64,000 bases of DNA, taken from positions 1 through 64,000 of the forward strand of contig JAKMXF010000328.1 in NCBI GenBank assembly GCA_024704765.1, written 5' to 3'. Each line of letters starts with the position of its first letter. Positions within the stretch are counted from its first letter, which is position 1. Both the position numbers and the translations under genes were made by a program. Below, in pieces: positions 34,818-47,220 of this stretch. Source of the DNA: Oopsacas minuta (taxonomy: Eukaryota; Porifera; Hexactinellida; Lyssacinosida; Leucopsacidae). The notes under the pieces are model-generated. The model was not told where the DNA came from, made no database searches, and was given only the letters and a program-made list of their open reading frames with translations.

Positions 34818-35711
34818 GGAAGAAATACAATGTGAAAGCTCTAAATAGATTGAAAAAGTTGGGTAATGTTCGAAACAATGTTCATAAACTGTAGAGTGTA
34901 TAGGGAATATGTCTTACCAATATCAACTGCATTGTACTCAGTGTAATTAGACAATTCATCAATCAATGTAGAGATCTGACGCATATCACAAATAGATATG
35001 ATTGATAGATTCACTAATATCCCATGATGGTAACATCCCACTTGAAGTTATTTGTCAATAGTAAAACTATCTTGTAAAGAATAACTCCACTATTTGTTTT
35101 CAGATGGACGAAACTAATGGCATCACCCATATTCCAACAATCGTCCTTGGGGATCTTTACGTTACATGATTTAGTGTTTATGTTATCGAATTTGAGAGAG
35201 TGTATTTTATCTGCTCTTCTTCAAATACATCAACGCTCTATTTAATAGCCTACATAGTACAATACCAAAAACATGTAAATACAACCTAAATATTTAACCC
35301 AACTTGATATACTAGCATCTCTAAAGCACGTTTCTTTCTGTCTCTATCAAGCCTTGGAGATTTATAGTCTCATTATTAAAACGATCAGAGCAACCAGGAA
35401 GATAATTAAGTATTGCACATTTCTTCAAAGTAGCCTTTATTAATCGTGTCTTCGTTTGACCATCAATGTCAAGATAAGTTTTGCGAGTCAACTATATCAT
35501 CGGTCCAGTTTCCCCAACCAGTAATCGGTCTGCTAATCCAAATAGTATTAGTCAAGCTGAGCGACTTTTGGTGGCTATATATATTTTTGTATAGGTCAAC
35601 ATGACATATAGAAACCGCACATTTACAGGGATTGGTAATTAATAAATACATAACTAAGAAGGATCGGTTATGCTAGAGTGATACTAATTAAAGATATTTG
35701 GATATCTAGAT
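34818..35711. other. Upstream of P-like copy 2; no clear gene
   Basis: Short minus-strand ORFs at 34841-35041 and 35469-35651 may be N-terminal debris of the P-like element, but no THAP Cys-His pattern is evident. Confidence 0.3.
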
Positions 35712-37018
35712 TCAAACAATTCGTGTATTTCGTTTTGTAATTCCATAAATTTTGAATGTGGAACCGAGGAGGAAACACACACGTATAGATCTTGAAGGGG
35801 CAAAGAATCGTGTAGCAGCCGGCACATCAGAACAACGGTCCACAATAACTAGATTGAGGGGATAGCAATAACAGTGGACGTACATCGTATGTGGTACGGC
35901 CTGTCGAAACAGAGACTGGACACCATGACATCTTCCAAACATCACACTTGCACCACCATATCATTGACCGGCTGATACTGAATATCAACACCAAATTCGT
36001 GAAGAATCTTGATAATAATCTGGTCGCATACTTCCCAGCACTCAGCTCGTCTGTCTCCAAAAAGCCAATAAATTCTTCTCTTGACGAACCATCCTTTAAG
36101 TAGCTAAGACATACGCTTAGTTGTTCAATCTTCGCTACATCCTAGGACCATCTATAAGAATGGAAAACTATTTAAACAATTGAACATCTTTCAAAATATC
36201 TTTCTTTATTAGTGACGCGAACGTTTTGATAATTTGGTTTTGGATGTCATGGTGAGTATATCGAGCACACCTGCGCCCTTATAACCTGGTACGAACAATA
36301 CTGTCCTTCTTGGAAATGAGCGTCAGAATCTCGAGAAAGTTACTATGATTCCTTTCACTGTCTGACTCACGATGTTGCTGAGGTAGTGGAGCACATAGCT
36401 CCACTACCTCAGCAACAGTTCGCACATAGTGCCTATTCTCCTCGAGCTGTTTAAGCGAAATGGCCTGTACCTGAGCTGTTACGCTACCTGTCATTGACAC
36501 CTGTTGAACTTTGGCCATCGCTGACGTTTCGTGGGAAAAACTATCAGCATGTTTCTGAAGCTTCTGGACACCGTGATTCCAATAGTGAAAGCCGATAAAA
36601 GTGAAGTTGTCCGGAGTTTTCATGTTGAGGGAAGTATGAGCACGCAAACAAATACAGAATCTCATTCTTGGATGTACTCAATCCATGGGAACTTTAGAAA
36701 TCAGTCACTCTGAAATCGTTTTTCCATTACGAGTAGGAAAAGTCGAAAGCTTTGGCTTGTACTGATTGTCAGATGGTGTTTTTGAAACATCGAAAGGTCC
36801 TACAGTTACAGAGTTAGAAATGTTTAATTCAGGCTGAAACAATTACACAAGAGGCTCAACCTACTCTTCGAAATTACTAGTTTGACCCATTTCATCCCCT
36901 GTTAAGTCGTCTGAGTAAGACTGGAATGTCATTACAGGCTTCGTTCACCGACTTCTAGTACACTTCTCATTTTTGCAGGTGAAAATTCTCCACCAAGCGA
37001 ATGTTGTCTTTTGGACAT
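35712..37018 (-). pseudogene. hAT transposase remnant 2 (ZMYM1-like N-terminal half)
   Basis: A start MSKRQHSLGGEFSPAKMRSV lies at 37018. It is followed by a TTF-finger region (NQYKPKLSTFPTRNGKTIS), then NFTFIGFHYWNHGVQKLQKH with ADSFSHETSAMAKVQQVS. Next is the DUF4371-like segment ending ILTLISKKDSI. The frame then shifts to a core piece with GVQSLFRQAVPHTMYVHCYC and LNLVIVDRCSDVPAATRFFA. The C-terminal half, including the dimerisation region, is missing. It is a different subfamily from the element at 17383-20567, as the residues differ throughout. Confidence 0.78.
36374..36416. repeat. Perfect 19-bp palindrome with 5-nt loop
   Basis: GTTGCTGAGGTAGTGGAGC is followed by ACATA and then its exact complement. 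It lies within the hAT remnant 2 reading frame, which stays open through it, giving EVVELCAPLPQQ. A perfect stem in otherwise decayed sequence suggests a recent templated event. Confidence 0.9.
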
Positions 37019-37499
37019 ATTGAAATTTGGAACAAGTAGACAAAATACGTACTCACAACGTTTATATTAATAAAATCTTGAATCCTCACACTAGGCGTAT
37101 TAATTTTTTATCACAGGTATTATAAGGCTTCCAGGTTTATTAATGCATGAAATTTTCACGCAACAGTCCAATAGTAAGATAAGAGTGTTAATAAACAATA
37201 TAATTATAATTTAGCACTTTGATTAGCTTTTAAGGTTTTCCTATTGTTATTAATTTATGTAGAATGCTTTAGAACGCTAGATTTTAGTAACACTTAAAAT
37301 CATTGATACATTCTATGTTAACTGAATTATGATTTCACCCCCTGAATATTATCAGAACCCCCCATTTTTGTTATAATTTTGATTTAGTATAAGAAAAATC
37401 ATCAAAAAAGTGTTTTATTGATTTTCCGTAAAACATCGAACTTAATTTTTGTTTGATCCAGTGGGTTTGTTAATATTATATTCAAGTGAATTAGAGATC

Positions 37500-37800
37500 C
37501 AAATACATCATTAAATCCTAAATCTAATAAGGAAATCATTTTGATTTTGATGTATTCTATAAACGATTGTATAAACTATTTTGATTTTTGCTTGTTTCAT
37601 AAATCATTTTAAAATCATTTTGATTTTACTTGTTTTTATAAAACCATTTTATAAATCATCGATTTTCTAAATGTTTCATAAAATCATTTGGATTTTTTAT
37701 TTATTTTATAAAATGATCTTATAAATCATTTCGATTTTTACTTGTTTCATAAAATCATATTATAAATCTATTATAATAAATTTATTTTTAGTGACTCACT
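37500..37800. repeat. AT-rich degenerate repeat
   Basis: Recurring AAAATCATTTTGATTTTTAC and CTTGTTTCATAAAATC blocks at roughly 50-bp spacing. Low-complexity satellite-like expansion with no coding content. Confidence 0.6.
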
Positions 37801-38294
37801 AATTCAACCTTATTTCAGAGAAAAATAATTTAGATTTCCAATGTACCAGCAGGCTTCTCTTGCTTGCGATACGCGGGTGGCAAACATTTTGCATTCGCAC
37901 TCAGGCCTTCGATTAGGAAACATATTTAAGAGTTGAATTTTTACATAAAATAATAGGAATCAGCCTACCGATTACCCCAGTAGAGCCGTTGAAACCATGT
38001 TTATGTAATAATAGTAAAATTTGTTTTGTGTAATGGACATATCAAATCAGTAACCGTGGCTAAGAATATAGCAATGAATAAAGATTACATCACACGAATA
38101 TCTTGTGGTTAATTGCACCTCCTGTCAGGTGCATATTCGAAGAAATATACTCCCATAGATCTAAAAAGTATACGTTGCGCTGGACTCTTAACGAAGTTTC
38201 ACCAAAATAATATCAGTTTTTATTCTGCTTGGATGCACCTTACTCCCCTTTGGTGTTATTATTTTACTGCCCTGACATTTCTGTCGACTTGTAC

Positions 38295-38327
38295 TGAAAT
38301 CATTGCATTTTCAATGCAATGATTTCA
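38295..38327. repeat. Perfect 15-bp palindrome, 3-nt loop
   Basis: TGAAATCATTGCATT, TTC, then the exact complement. It sits about 15 bp upstream of the first coding-like codons of hAT remnant 3 and may belong to its 5' non-coding part. Confidence 0.8.
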
Positions 38328-38339
38328 ATTTATTTCAAT

Positions 38340-40371
38340 TTAAACTTATTAGAACCTTAATGGATGATATTGACATTCAACCGCCAGAAATTGATAATTC
38401 TCAGCTCATCGAGGCTCGCCAAAATTGGTACTTACGCTTTTTACTCCTATAGAAAGTCCAATTTATACCCGACATAAATGTGTTTAGTGTGGTTTCGAGA
38501 GCATGGCCCTTCTGTATGCAGACTAACCTTCACCATCACTTCACTGCGGAAAAATACAAATAGTGTGGGGTGAAATACAATAGTTGGAAGATTCAACATG
38601 GGGGCAAAAATGCATTTTTCGAAAGAAATATCACGTCATCAAGTTAACTATAAGACTTGTTCGAAAGGACTGCAATCGGATGATATTGATGATAAACTTA
38701 GAGACTAATTTATTAGTGCTGACTCTCATTCAAATTCGTGAACTTGAGGAGTTTTGCGACTTTTGTGCAGCGCTCAATCCCCACTTTACTGTACCTTCAA
38801 TCTTTAAACTAAAAAATAAGAAATTGAAGAATAAATATACTGAGGGTGACAAGTCACTCCGTGATCAGCTACCTATTGTCCTTTTGTTACTATTACCATA
38901 GCGGTTGGAGTTCCCGTCTGCTAATCAGTATGATGGGGGTCATCGTACACTATTATGTAGAAACTATTCCTGAGTCCAGTATCCTGTCGATGGAGATGAA
39001 ATGCGAATCTTACTCTCACTACTTGTGGAGATTGGAATATTACCAACAAGTTTGCTCGAATAGGAACAGATAATGGGTCGAATATGGTAAATGCACTCTC
39101 ATTTTGATGAATTAATAGAACTAAACGAAAACCTAGAGAATTTGGATGATGGCTCACCAACTGTTGAACATCTATACGAGGTTTACGAATCTTTCCATGG
39201 GGAAACATTGGCGTTGATGAGATCGACAAATTCTGTTATAGAGGAAGCTATCGAGAATCTATCTGAAAATTTGGAAAAGCACATTAGAAATCACTACTTA
39301 TAAAGTTGCGAAATGCTGGCCTGTTAAAGAAATGGTTCCCATGCGCGTGCCATACGGCCAATTAGCAATGAAGTATTTACTGGCTCGTGATCTTGGCCAC
39401 CGTTGCCAGGTCAACGTTCTAGTATCCAAGGCTCATGAATATGTGAAATGTTGCAATAATTCCACCAAATGTGCCGAAATCTTCCTTAGTGAAAGTATGA
39501 CCTTGGTTTCAATGAATAAAACTCGATGCAACATCATGTATAATATGCATAATTCCTTATTGAATACAAATGACAGAAAGATATTGGATCAGTTGCCACC
39601 ATTAAGGTGTCAACCCACTAAGAACTTTGAGATGAACATACTCCGCGAAATATGCGAAATTCTTTCGCCAATTAATTTTTTACAAAAGAGATGCAAGCCA
39701 CTCACGGCACAAGTGGCATGATTATCCCTGCGAAGGAAATGATCTGAACGAATTGGATGAGGGACATAGACTTAGTTTTACGTGATATCATTAAAGAACG
39801 TTTGCTTATCTAAAATTAGACAAATTTATCTGAATCAATGTTCCGTGTCTTGACTCACGATTTGTGTTAGAGACATTTGAGAAAGAAGATTACATGAGAG
39901 CGTTAAAGCAGGTTTGGAAAGTGTAATGAAACATAATAACATCACTAAAGGAGAGAATAAATTACGAGATGTCGTAGATCCCGAAGGTGAACATTCTTTC
40001 AAAAAAGGAAGAGTATATTTCCTGTTAAGAGGTTTTCGGATTCACATCTACAAGGTGTTTCTGAAGACATCATTAATATGGAATGAACTTTATTCAGAGC
40101 AGAGACAAGAATGATACACGGAATTATTGATGTTGATCCAGATAGGTGGTGGGTTAGATATTCCCCAAAGTTTCCCTCGATGTCTCAACCTTATATGATA
40201 TATTGACTCCATCATCGACCTTTGATGTGAAACGATGGTTCAGTGTAGCGGGTCGTATCCATCGCCCGTATCGCTCTAGATTAAACTCTGATTCAATTTC
40301 GCTACTGGTAATTCGTAAATATAGAATGATTGCCGAAGCGTGCTATTGCTCCAATAGCTAAAGATGTTGAG
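38340..40371 (+). pseudogene. hAT transposase remnant 3
   Basis: Coding-like pieces on the plus strand: MDDIDIQPPEIDNSQLIEAR near 38360, LIQIRELEEFCDFCAALNPH (38584-38901), a region around 38930-39070, then NLENLDDGSPTVEHLYEVYE (39091-39303). MTLVSMNKTRCNIMYNMHNS follows, the position of the conserved TRWNSTY-like motif of zf-BED hAT proteins. Then REICEILSPINFLQKR. The end at 40190-40370 reads LTPSSTFDVKRWFSVAGRIH with a degenerate C-terminal dimerisation motif. Many stops and shifts. No terminal repeats were identified. Confidence 0.6.
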
Positions 40372-40626
40372 AACCCGATGTAATGTATACACTTCCTGGA
40401 AATAGTCTTAGATTTAGTCCTTACAACTTATATCTACTCATCCAATTTCAGTTCCCTCTACCATTATATACTCACCCATCTCTCAATATACCTCATACAT
40501 CTCCTCACAAATATTTACTTACACATTCCAAAGTGCCTCTACAATTTTTTAGTCGTATATTTGAATATATCACTACAGTTAATCTCAGTCACAATACATT
40601 TACATATACCTATGGATTACCTTATA

Positions 40627-42589
40627 CAGTAGAACCTCCCAAAGTGGGGTTTTTGTCCGAAGTGGGGTGTGGGGTGCGCCAGCTGAAATTTTAAACGATA
40701 TTGTATACAAAATTTACATTTTGTATTCCCAAAGTGGGTATCCAAAATGGGGTATTTCCCAAAGCGGGGTACCTAAGTGGGGTGAATATATATCATAAAA
40801 TATCACTACTATATGCTAAAAGTAATTCAATACTAGGATAGTATCCTTCCTACACCACTTAATTTTCATTATTCTTCTTCAACAGATAAACGTCAATTGA
40901 TGGTTGAATCAGATTAGCCTGTACCCTTTCCAGGATTTTGTCTTGAACTAAGATAACCCATGCTACTTCATCATCCATTCCTTTGTATTCAAAATACTTT
41001 TCGAGTTCAGATAAACGTAATATGGCTTCTTTTGTACTTATTGGACGACTACCTAGTTCTAGGTCTACCTGTTCTTCATTTATTTCAATTTCAGGTTTAG
41101 CACCACTGTCATCCTGTTCTTCGGCATTTACAACTTGATTTTCTCTAGCATCGAACAACTCAATCATTTCTAGAACTTGATCAGCTTCTACAACTGCAGG
41201 TGGACCAGCTATTAAAACTTCTTGATCAAGGATATCCTGCTCATCATGGTTAACAACATTTGAAATTAGATCTGGAATGATTTCATTATGTGATTCAAAG
41301 CGGAAACCAGCTTTCTCAAAACAACGAGAAACAGTGGATGTATTGTGTAAAGAATTCCAAACCCTACCAAGCCAAACATATGCACGCAACATATCGACGC
41401 CTTCCATGTGATGTTTATCGATGAAAATCATCTTAGACATGTGTTCATGGAGGTATTTAAAATATCTAATTTTCAAAGCGTTATCGATCCCTTGATCGAC
41501 GGGTTGTAACAGAGATGTACAATTCGGTGGTAACCATTCAACACGGACATCAGTTAGATGTTCCTTTGCTAATTCGAATCCACATTCATGACCGGAAAAA
41601 TTATCAAGAAAGAGCAAGACATTCCGTTTCTGTGTTTCAATTGTTGTATTTAAATATAAAAGCCACTCCTTGAAAATAGTAGAATTCATCCATCCTTTGG
41701 GAGTCGCTTTTCATTGCATGCATGCCGGGAGTTTATTAGTGTCGTAGTGAATTCTAGAGAATGCTCTTGGTTTTAAATACTGATTAATAACAATCATTTG
41801 CTCCATATGTCCATCCATAGCAGCAACAATGAACACAGTAATCCTCTTCTTGCTGACTTTACTTCCTGCGGGGTTTGGGCCTTGCTGAGCAATGTTCTTT
41901 TCCACTTTGTTCCGATAAAGACCAACCTCGTCACCATTTAGAACATCTTTTTTTGTCATAACCTTTAAGGAGAGTAGGTAATATCTTCTTGAATTCCTCT
42001 ACAGCATTCATGGGAGCTGACCCCCTTCCTCCTTGGAGAGCTCTACTTACAATTCTATTGCGGCTTCGGAACCTTTCTAACCAGCCATTAGAGGCACTAA
42101 ACCATCTAAATTGGGCAGCTTCTTCGAAATCATTGTGGCAATATTTTGTATAATTGAACCAGTTACAATAGCATTTAAATCTCGGGCTCTCACGCTATAC
42201 TCAACAAGTTTGTCATCCAGATCAATAGTCTTAACCTGACTATACGCTTTCTTTCCGTACCTTTGCGAGGAGCACTATCTAGTGTTTCAAAATTAATAGC
42301 TACCCATCGTTCCTTTTCCTTACTAATCCTAGACACAGTACCTTTGGAGGCCTTGTACTTTTTTACAGCATCTAACTGGGTCATTCCTTTGGATAGATCC
42401 TGTGCAATTGTGACCTTCCTCTTTAAACTTAGTTGAGTTTTATGAACAGTAACCATAAATCATATAAAATCTAGAACAACACTTAATGAAATTTTTAAAA
42501 AATTATTGTCAGAAGTGGGGTATTTCCCAAAGTGGGATGCAAAATTTTAGCAGTGCTTCCCAGACACCCCACTTAGGGAGGTTCTACTG
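40627..42589 (-). mobile_element. Tigger/pogo element, full length
   Basis: 1963 bp with ends CAGTAGAACCTCCC on both sides, flanked by TA (40625-40626 and 42590-42591). Subterminal regions hold repeated CCAAAGTGGGG-type boxes on both sides (about 40638-40785 and 42510-42580). The minus strand carries the CENP-B-type transposase in three main pieces. Complete ends and modest coding damage suggest intermediate age. Confidence 0.92.
40859..42456 (-). pseudogene. Tigger transposase (CENP-B HTH plus DDE_1), frameshifted
   Basis: The ATG at 42456 opens MVTVHKTQLSLKRKVTIAQD, with the psq-like HTH in MTQLDAVKKYKASKGTVSRI. A damaged CENP-B second HTH spans about 41970-42200. Then MTKKDVLNGDEVGLYRNKVE (41711-41959) holds the first catalytic Asp. 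After a TGA-type break near 41710 the frame 40859-41689 is open for 276 codons. It holds NVLLFLDNFSGHE (second Asp), EWLPPNCTSLLQPVDQGIDN (third Asp) and an acidic C-terminal tail. The total of about 530 codons is normal for Tigger/JRK-type proteins. At least two or three frame breaks make it non-functional. Confidence 0.9.
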
Positions 42590-42591
42590 TA

Positions 42592-42895
42592 GCTACATGA
42601 TTAAATCCGTTAAATTGCCCATTTGCTCACTGGATGCAAGTCGAAATTATCCAAACATCCTCAATGTGACCTCACACTTTGCTCGGCTCTTTGGCCCAAG
42701 TAATTCGGTAAAAGGCTCAATGTGAGCCAGGGGCTTACAGGTTTCCTAACCCTAATCTAGATCACTGGTCCCCAAACTGGGGAACGCAGGGTACTTCTGT
42801 GGAACGCGAGATCCATTTCAAACAAAATCATTTTAATAAAGATCGAGTTTATAACCTTAGATTAGGGTAATTCTCAAATAAATCTCCATGCATGA
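42592..42895. other. Spacer with a possible hAT terminus
   Basis: CACTGGTCCCCAAACTGGGG near 42767 resembles a hAT terminal repeat, but no partner end was found. Confidence 0.3.
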
Positions 42896-42907
42896 TTCCT
42901 GGGGGTG

Positions 42908-43529
42908 GGGGGCGCTGCATTAGGTCGAATTTCGTGTGTTGGCATTAGGTCGAATTTAATATGTATCGAATTTAACATGTATGCATTAGGTCGAACTTAA
43001 AATGTATGAATTGGATCGAATTAAGACGTTGTGATAGATTGAATTTATTTTAGCTATGTTGTTGATAGATCGTAATAAAAAATGGATGTATAAAAACGAG
43101 GACTGATAAGACATTTTATTCTATTAATTATAAACCCGCACCATTGGGAGGGATTAGGGATTTTGTTCACTACATTATCGGTCTTGGAGTTTTCACTTGT
43201 GCTCGTTATTGAGCTACCTAGAGGCAGGGTTGTGCAGTCCATGCTAATTTTGTGTTTGGATGGACCTTTGTCGGATTAATTCTTAGAAAAGTTTGCAAAA
43301 TGGGGGATTGCTGGACTTTTTGGTTTTAAAACGTTTGTGCAAGTTTTTTGGAAATTTAAGGAAGCATTCAGTGTTTCTCAAAATATGAATTGGCTTTAAT
43401 ACGAGATATTCATGGTTAAAATATATTTGCTCTATCGGCAACTTTGCTGAAATAGAATTCGACCTAATGCCAACACACGGTATTCGACCCAATGCATACA
43501 TAGTAAATTGGACCTAATGCAGGCACCCC
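42908..43529. mobile_element. Non-autonomous element with repeated GCATTAGGTCGAATTT ends
   Basis: Both ends are arrays of GCATTAGGTCGAATTT-like units pointing inward, separated by GTGTGTTG or TATGTAT linkers. Units lie at 42917-43020 on the left and 43450-43522 reversed on the right. The outermost bases read GGGGGCGCTGCATTAGG on the left and the complement of GGGGTGCCTGCATTAGG on the right. The sequence TTCCTGGGGGTG occurs directly outside both ends (42896-42907 and 43530-43541), a perfect 12-bp duplication; because of the G run the true duplication could be shorter. The core has no ORF. GG ends and a long duplication recall MULE-type elements, but the class is uncertain. Confidence 0.7.
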
Positions 43530-43541
43530 TTCCTGGGGGTG

Positions 43542-44652
43542 CATCACAGCATACACAATTTCAATCATGATAATCTTTCGATTCTACTCATACTTATATA
43601 TAATTTAGTTATACATATGGCCTTCGTCCTTACACCAAATGCCATTATCGGAAATGAATAAGTTCTGTATTTGTTGATCACACTCATTCCCTCGCCTGCT
43701 CGCAGTTCTCGCAACACTAGGATTGAAAACCACAATTTCGTTAATTATTTCAGATTTTAGACATTAAGTATTTAGAGCTTGTATCTTGAACATCGACATA
43801 CGTATACCCATCACCCAACACACTATAACATTATACATTTGTAGTTTGGATATCCGTAAAGTAATTAAGTTAAAAATGTCTGGCGTAACTAAGATTTGCT
43901 ATTCCATGCCCATTCAAGTAATACAGCCGTAATTCTCAAACGAAATCAGCAAATCAACAAGAGTAAATTTTATAATATTGTTCAAGATTAATTCTGCTCA
44001 TATTTGCATTACTTGTGGGTAATCTTGAAATCTAGAGATAGGAGAAGATAGGGGGTAGGGGGACTGAACCCTCTACCGATTTCCAGGGGTAATAGCCCCC
44101 ACCTGGGATTTTCTTGGTTACAGACCCCAGATACAAATCTTACTCTGGTGTTACTATATAGTACCTTTTAATAAATTATTTCGATTGTATACTAGTAAAC
44201 TTGTAAATACACTGTGGAGCGGAATGACGTTGTAAAAATGGAGAAATGATTATACATGAGGAATTACCATACATAAATACTGAAAGATAATTAAGTGTGT
44301 TCCGCTAAGTACCTCAGAAGAATTCAAGCCTCGGCCAGAGCAGGAAGTGGCATACTCTCATGGAATATCGCAATCCAATGAAGGAAACTTTCACAACCCT
44401 CACAGCCACTGGATTGGTAACCAAACAGCTGTCCACACAGTTAGTAAAAATTCACCTAATTCTCCATAACAACTCATCAGTAGCATGCACAGTAAATTCC
44501 GAAAATATGGATGTATAGCGGGGTGCCAAGAAAATAGGCCTTGTTTGTCGGTATTTTCGAGCTTTACCGTGTCGTTACGCAGATTTGTATTCCCTGTGAA
44601 CTTGAGGGATCTAAAATTACATGCTGATTTGGTGGCGTACATTCGTGTCATA
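43542..44652. other. No gene recognised
   Basis: AT-rich. Two overlapping ORFs on opposite strands near 44400-44710 show no motif. Confidence 0.4.
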
Positions 44653-44883
44653 CACTGCCAGGCCAAAAGTATTGGAATAGTGTACTTGTGGCAGAGGGCG
44701 AGTATTCACTGAAAAATTCTATGGAAATAGCAGAAAGGAGGACAATAGCTTATTATGAATTGTTGCTTATGATATATTTTGTTCAAATTGTAAGAAATAA
44801 TCATTAGCCGATAACTAAGGTGGCGCCTTTGGTGCCAGGAGTCAATTATGGCAAGATGTTACAATGCTTTTGGCCAGGTAGTG
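44653..44883. mobile_element. About 231-bp Tc1/mariner-type MITE
   Basis: The left end reads CACTGCCAGGCCAAAAGTAT and the reversed right end reads CACTACCTGGCCAAAAGCAT. TA precedes the left end; the right flank is AA, presumably mutated. The CCAAAAGYATTG signature is typical of Tc1-type ends. No coding sequence inside. Confidence 0.75.
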
Positions 44884-45759
44884 AAGAACGTATGTATGTA
44901 TATTCTGGCTGATATTAAAAATCTTCTTACTATTGTATATTAGATGTTGTAATTAGATATTTCAAAAATCTTCAATAAAAAGTTTATGGTAACACTGACT
45001 CAGCCAATTCAGCTGCAGCCAAGATACCTAAATTACAACCAGATGAGGGAAGTGAGTACAAATGACGATTAGGTAGGTTAATAACTGGAAATAGAAATAT
45101 TACTTTTGGGAAAAGCCATACGCTAAAACTCCTGAGGATAAATTCATTGCTTTTGAGATATCGTAGAGTAAATTTAAGCAACACTATATTTGCATTTGGA
45201 GACTATCAACAATTTTCCTGACGATATCTTAAAAATTTAAATTTCAGAATTGAAAATTTATTGCTTCCAAAATGAAACAACCCATAGTTAGAGTGCCCGA
45301 GTCAGTCAGTCACCATGTTTGAAATTGTGATTCAGTAACTCAAATGGCAGTCTACATAGTTAAATTATCGGAATTTGTCCGAACCTAAACGTACTCTGAA
45401 TGTATTGAAATTTTGGTAGGATTAGCTTTGCATGTAAAAGAAGCATAGTATGATATTGGATATCAAATTTGGAAAAATCATGATTGTCAAACAACATTAA
45501 TTCAGAATGTATTACTTTCTGGAAATTCCCAGGTTTGGGCGATTTACAAGCCAAGAATGATTTAGCAATTGGCGAAAACTATCATTCTGGAGTGAAATTG
45601 CATTCGGTAACCGAGTAAGGGTAATGGACAAAGTACTGGTAACAGGATATTGCCAAGTAACAGTAAAGCAAAAATTTAAAGTAACGAGATAACACAACAA
45701 AAGTAACGGGAAAATTAACCTGAAAGGAAGATTTAATAACTAACACATAACTGATATTG
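44884..45759. other. No gene recognised
   Basis: AT-rich stretch without motifs or definable repeats. The last part may be non-coding sequence of the following hAT remnant. Confidence 0.4.
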
Positions 45760-46640
45760 CAGGATATTTATGCGAGATTCGCAAGACACTTACAATAAAA
45801 TATTTAACAGTGATGTGACAAGTATTCGAATTTTATCTGTATAGTCCGAAGATTCCACCGATGTTTCTATTAAAGGACAGAAGTCTATATATGATCGACA
45901 TGTGAAACATGGATCAACTGAAACAGTATTCGTGGGATACACAATCCAGTAAACCAGATGCAAACACATTGCGAAATGTATCTAGGATGCCTTATATACT
46001 CGCGCAGAACCTCGAAACAGATACAAAATTGATAATTCTATTGGATTCATCAATAACAAGATAGGTAATGGGAATTTTGATTGAGCATCGGTTATGTCCG
46101 GTCATGTGAATTGTGTAGGCAGGCGTATAGCAGAAAAACAGCAAGCATCAGCCAATACAGATTGACTGGCGCATAAACTAGAGCTAGCTGTGCTAGACTC
46201 TATAAAGTGCGATGAGTACTCGTCACAAGTCTCAGATAAGCTAAACTGCACTTTCAATTTACAATAATTCACCAGTCAGGAGAAAAGATTTCAAAGAGTT
46301 GGCTGATATTTTAGAAGAGGAAACTCAGCAATTCTGCAGATTATAGGCTACTAGGTGGCTGGCCTGTAGGGAGCGAGCCCTCTCAGTGAAATTGAACAAG
46401 TATAAAGTGTTAGTTTACGACGAAAAACAATAGCTACGGCTACAATAAAAGAGAAGCTGAAGAATTGGGTTATATCAAGATATTAGAATGACGATTCGAA
46501 ATGAATTTACATTTCGTAGTAATCGACTTCGTTTCAAATCTCAAAAACTTATCCGTGCAATTCAAAATAGAAAAAAAATTATTGATTTACAGGCAAAGAT
46601 TGATAGGCCACCAAGCTTGAGCTGCTGATAGCCATACCTG
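45760..46640 (+). pseudogene. hAT transposase remnant 4 (ZNF862/KIAA1586-like core)
   Basis: Reading the plus strand gives EDSTDVSIKGQKSIYDRHVK, an RNase-H-like core start. Then comes IGFINNKIGNGNFD followed by ASVMSGHVNCVGRRIAEKQ, the degenerate GSDGASVMSG-type motif. LAHKLELAVLDSIKCDEYSS takes the position of the conserved C-AHRLELA motif. A last piece is KDFKELADILEEETQQFCRL with RWLACRERA. Frames change repeatedly and several stops occur. N-terminal finger and C-terminal dimerisation region were not found. Assignment rests on motif order. Confidence 0.6.
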
Positions 46641-46929
46641 GCCCTCAGTGTAAACGTATCATAGATAAATTATCAGTCGACAATAACGGGGATATAGTTC
46701 ACAGTGAAATGGTTTTGAATAAATAAATCAGTGGATGAATTTCTTGGATTGAGTCTACACAGAAAAAGTACAAAAAGTATAGTGACCCAAAGGTTTGAGG
46801 ATATAATTACTGAAGCCAAGACACATCAAATAGGGATTCAGCCATCTGACAAATTCCATTGAGCACAATGACAAGAATATGGAGCATGGACTTCTTATTT
46901 TTGAAATTCGTTTTTGTAAAAATACTCTA

Positions 46930-47220
46930 ATTCTCAAATTGCGATATTTTTGAGAAATATATGATATTCGAGACTCAAAATGCCCAGATTACTAGCCCAA
47001 AGCCACGTAAGAGTTAGGAAAATAGCACAAAAGGCCATTAAATAGAATTTAGATGGACCATGACCAATAAAAAATTAACACATTAAGTAGTGCTGAGTAT
47101 ATCCCGTCTCGTAGCGATCAAAAGAATCAAGAAATGTAGCTGTTTGATACTTAAGCTAACCTTAGGTCCTAAGCTGTCGCGAAACGACCTAGCGAGCAAG
47201 CGCGATAGTATAGTTTACCT
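46930..47220 (+). repeat. Dispersed non-coding repeat, copy (3' half)
   Basis: Matches the 3' half of the 4255-4680 copy. Shared blocks are AGATGGACCATGA, a GTCTCGTAGCGATC palindrome remnant, AAGAAATGTAGCTGTTTGAT, ACTTAAGCTAACCT and the end GACCTAGCGAGCAAGCGCGA followed by TAGTATA. Confidence 0.65.

Noticed and set aside
40383-40694. 103-codon ORF as a gene
   Set aside because: It runs across the boundary of the Tigger element and has a biased composition from AT-rich and GTGGGG repeats.
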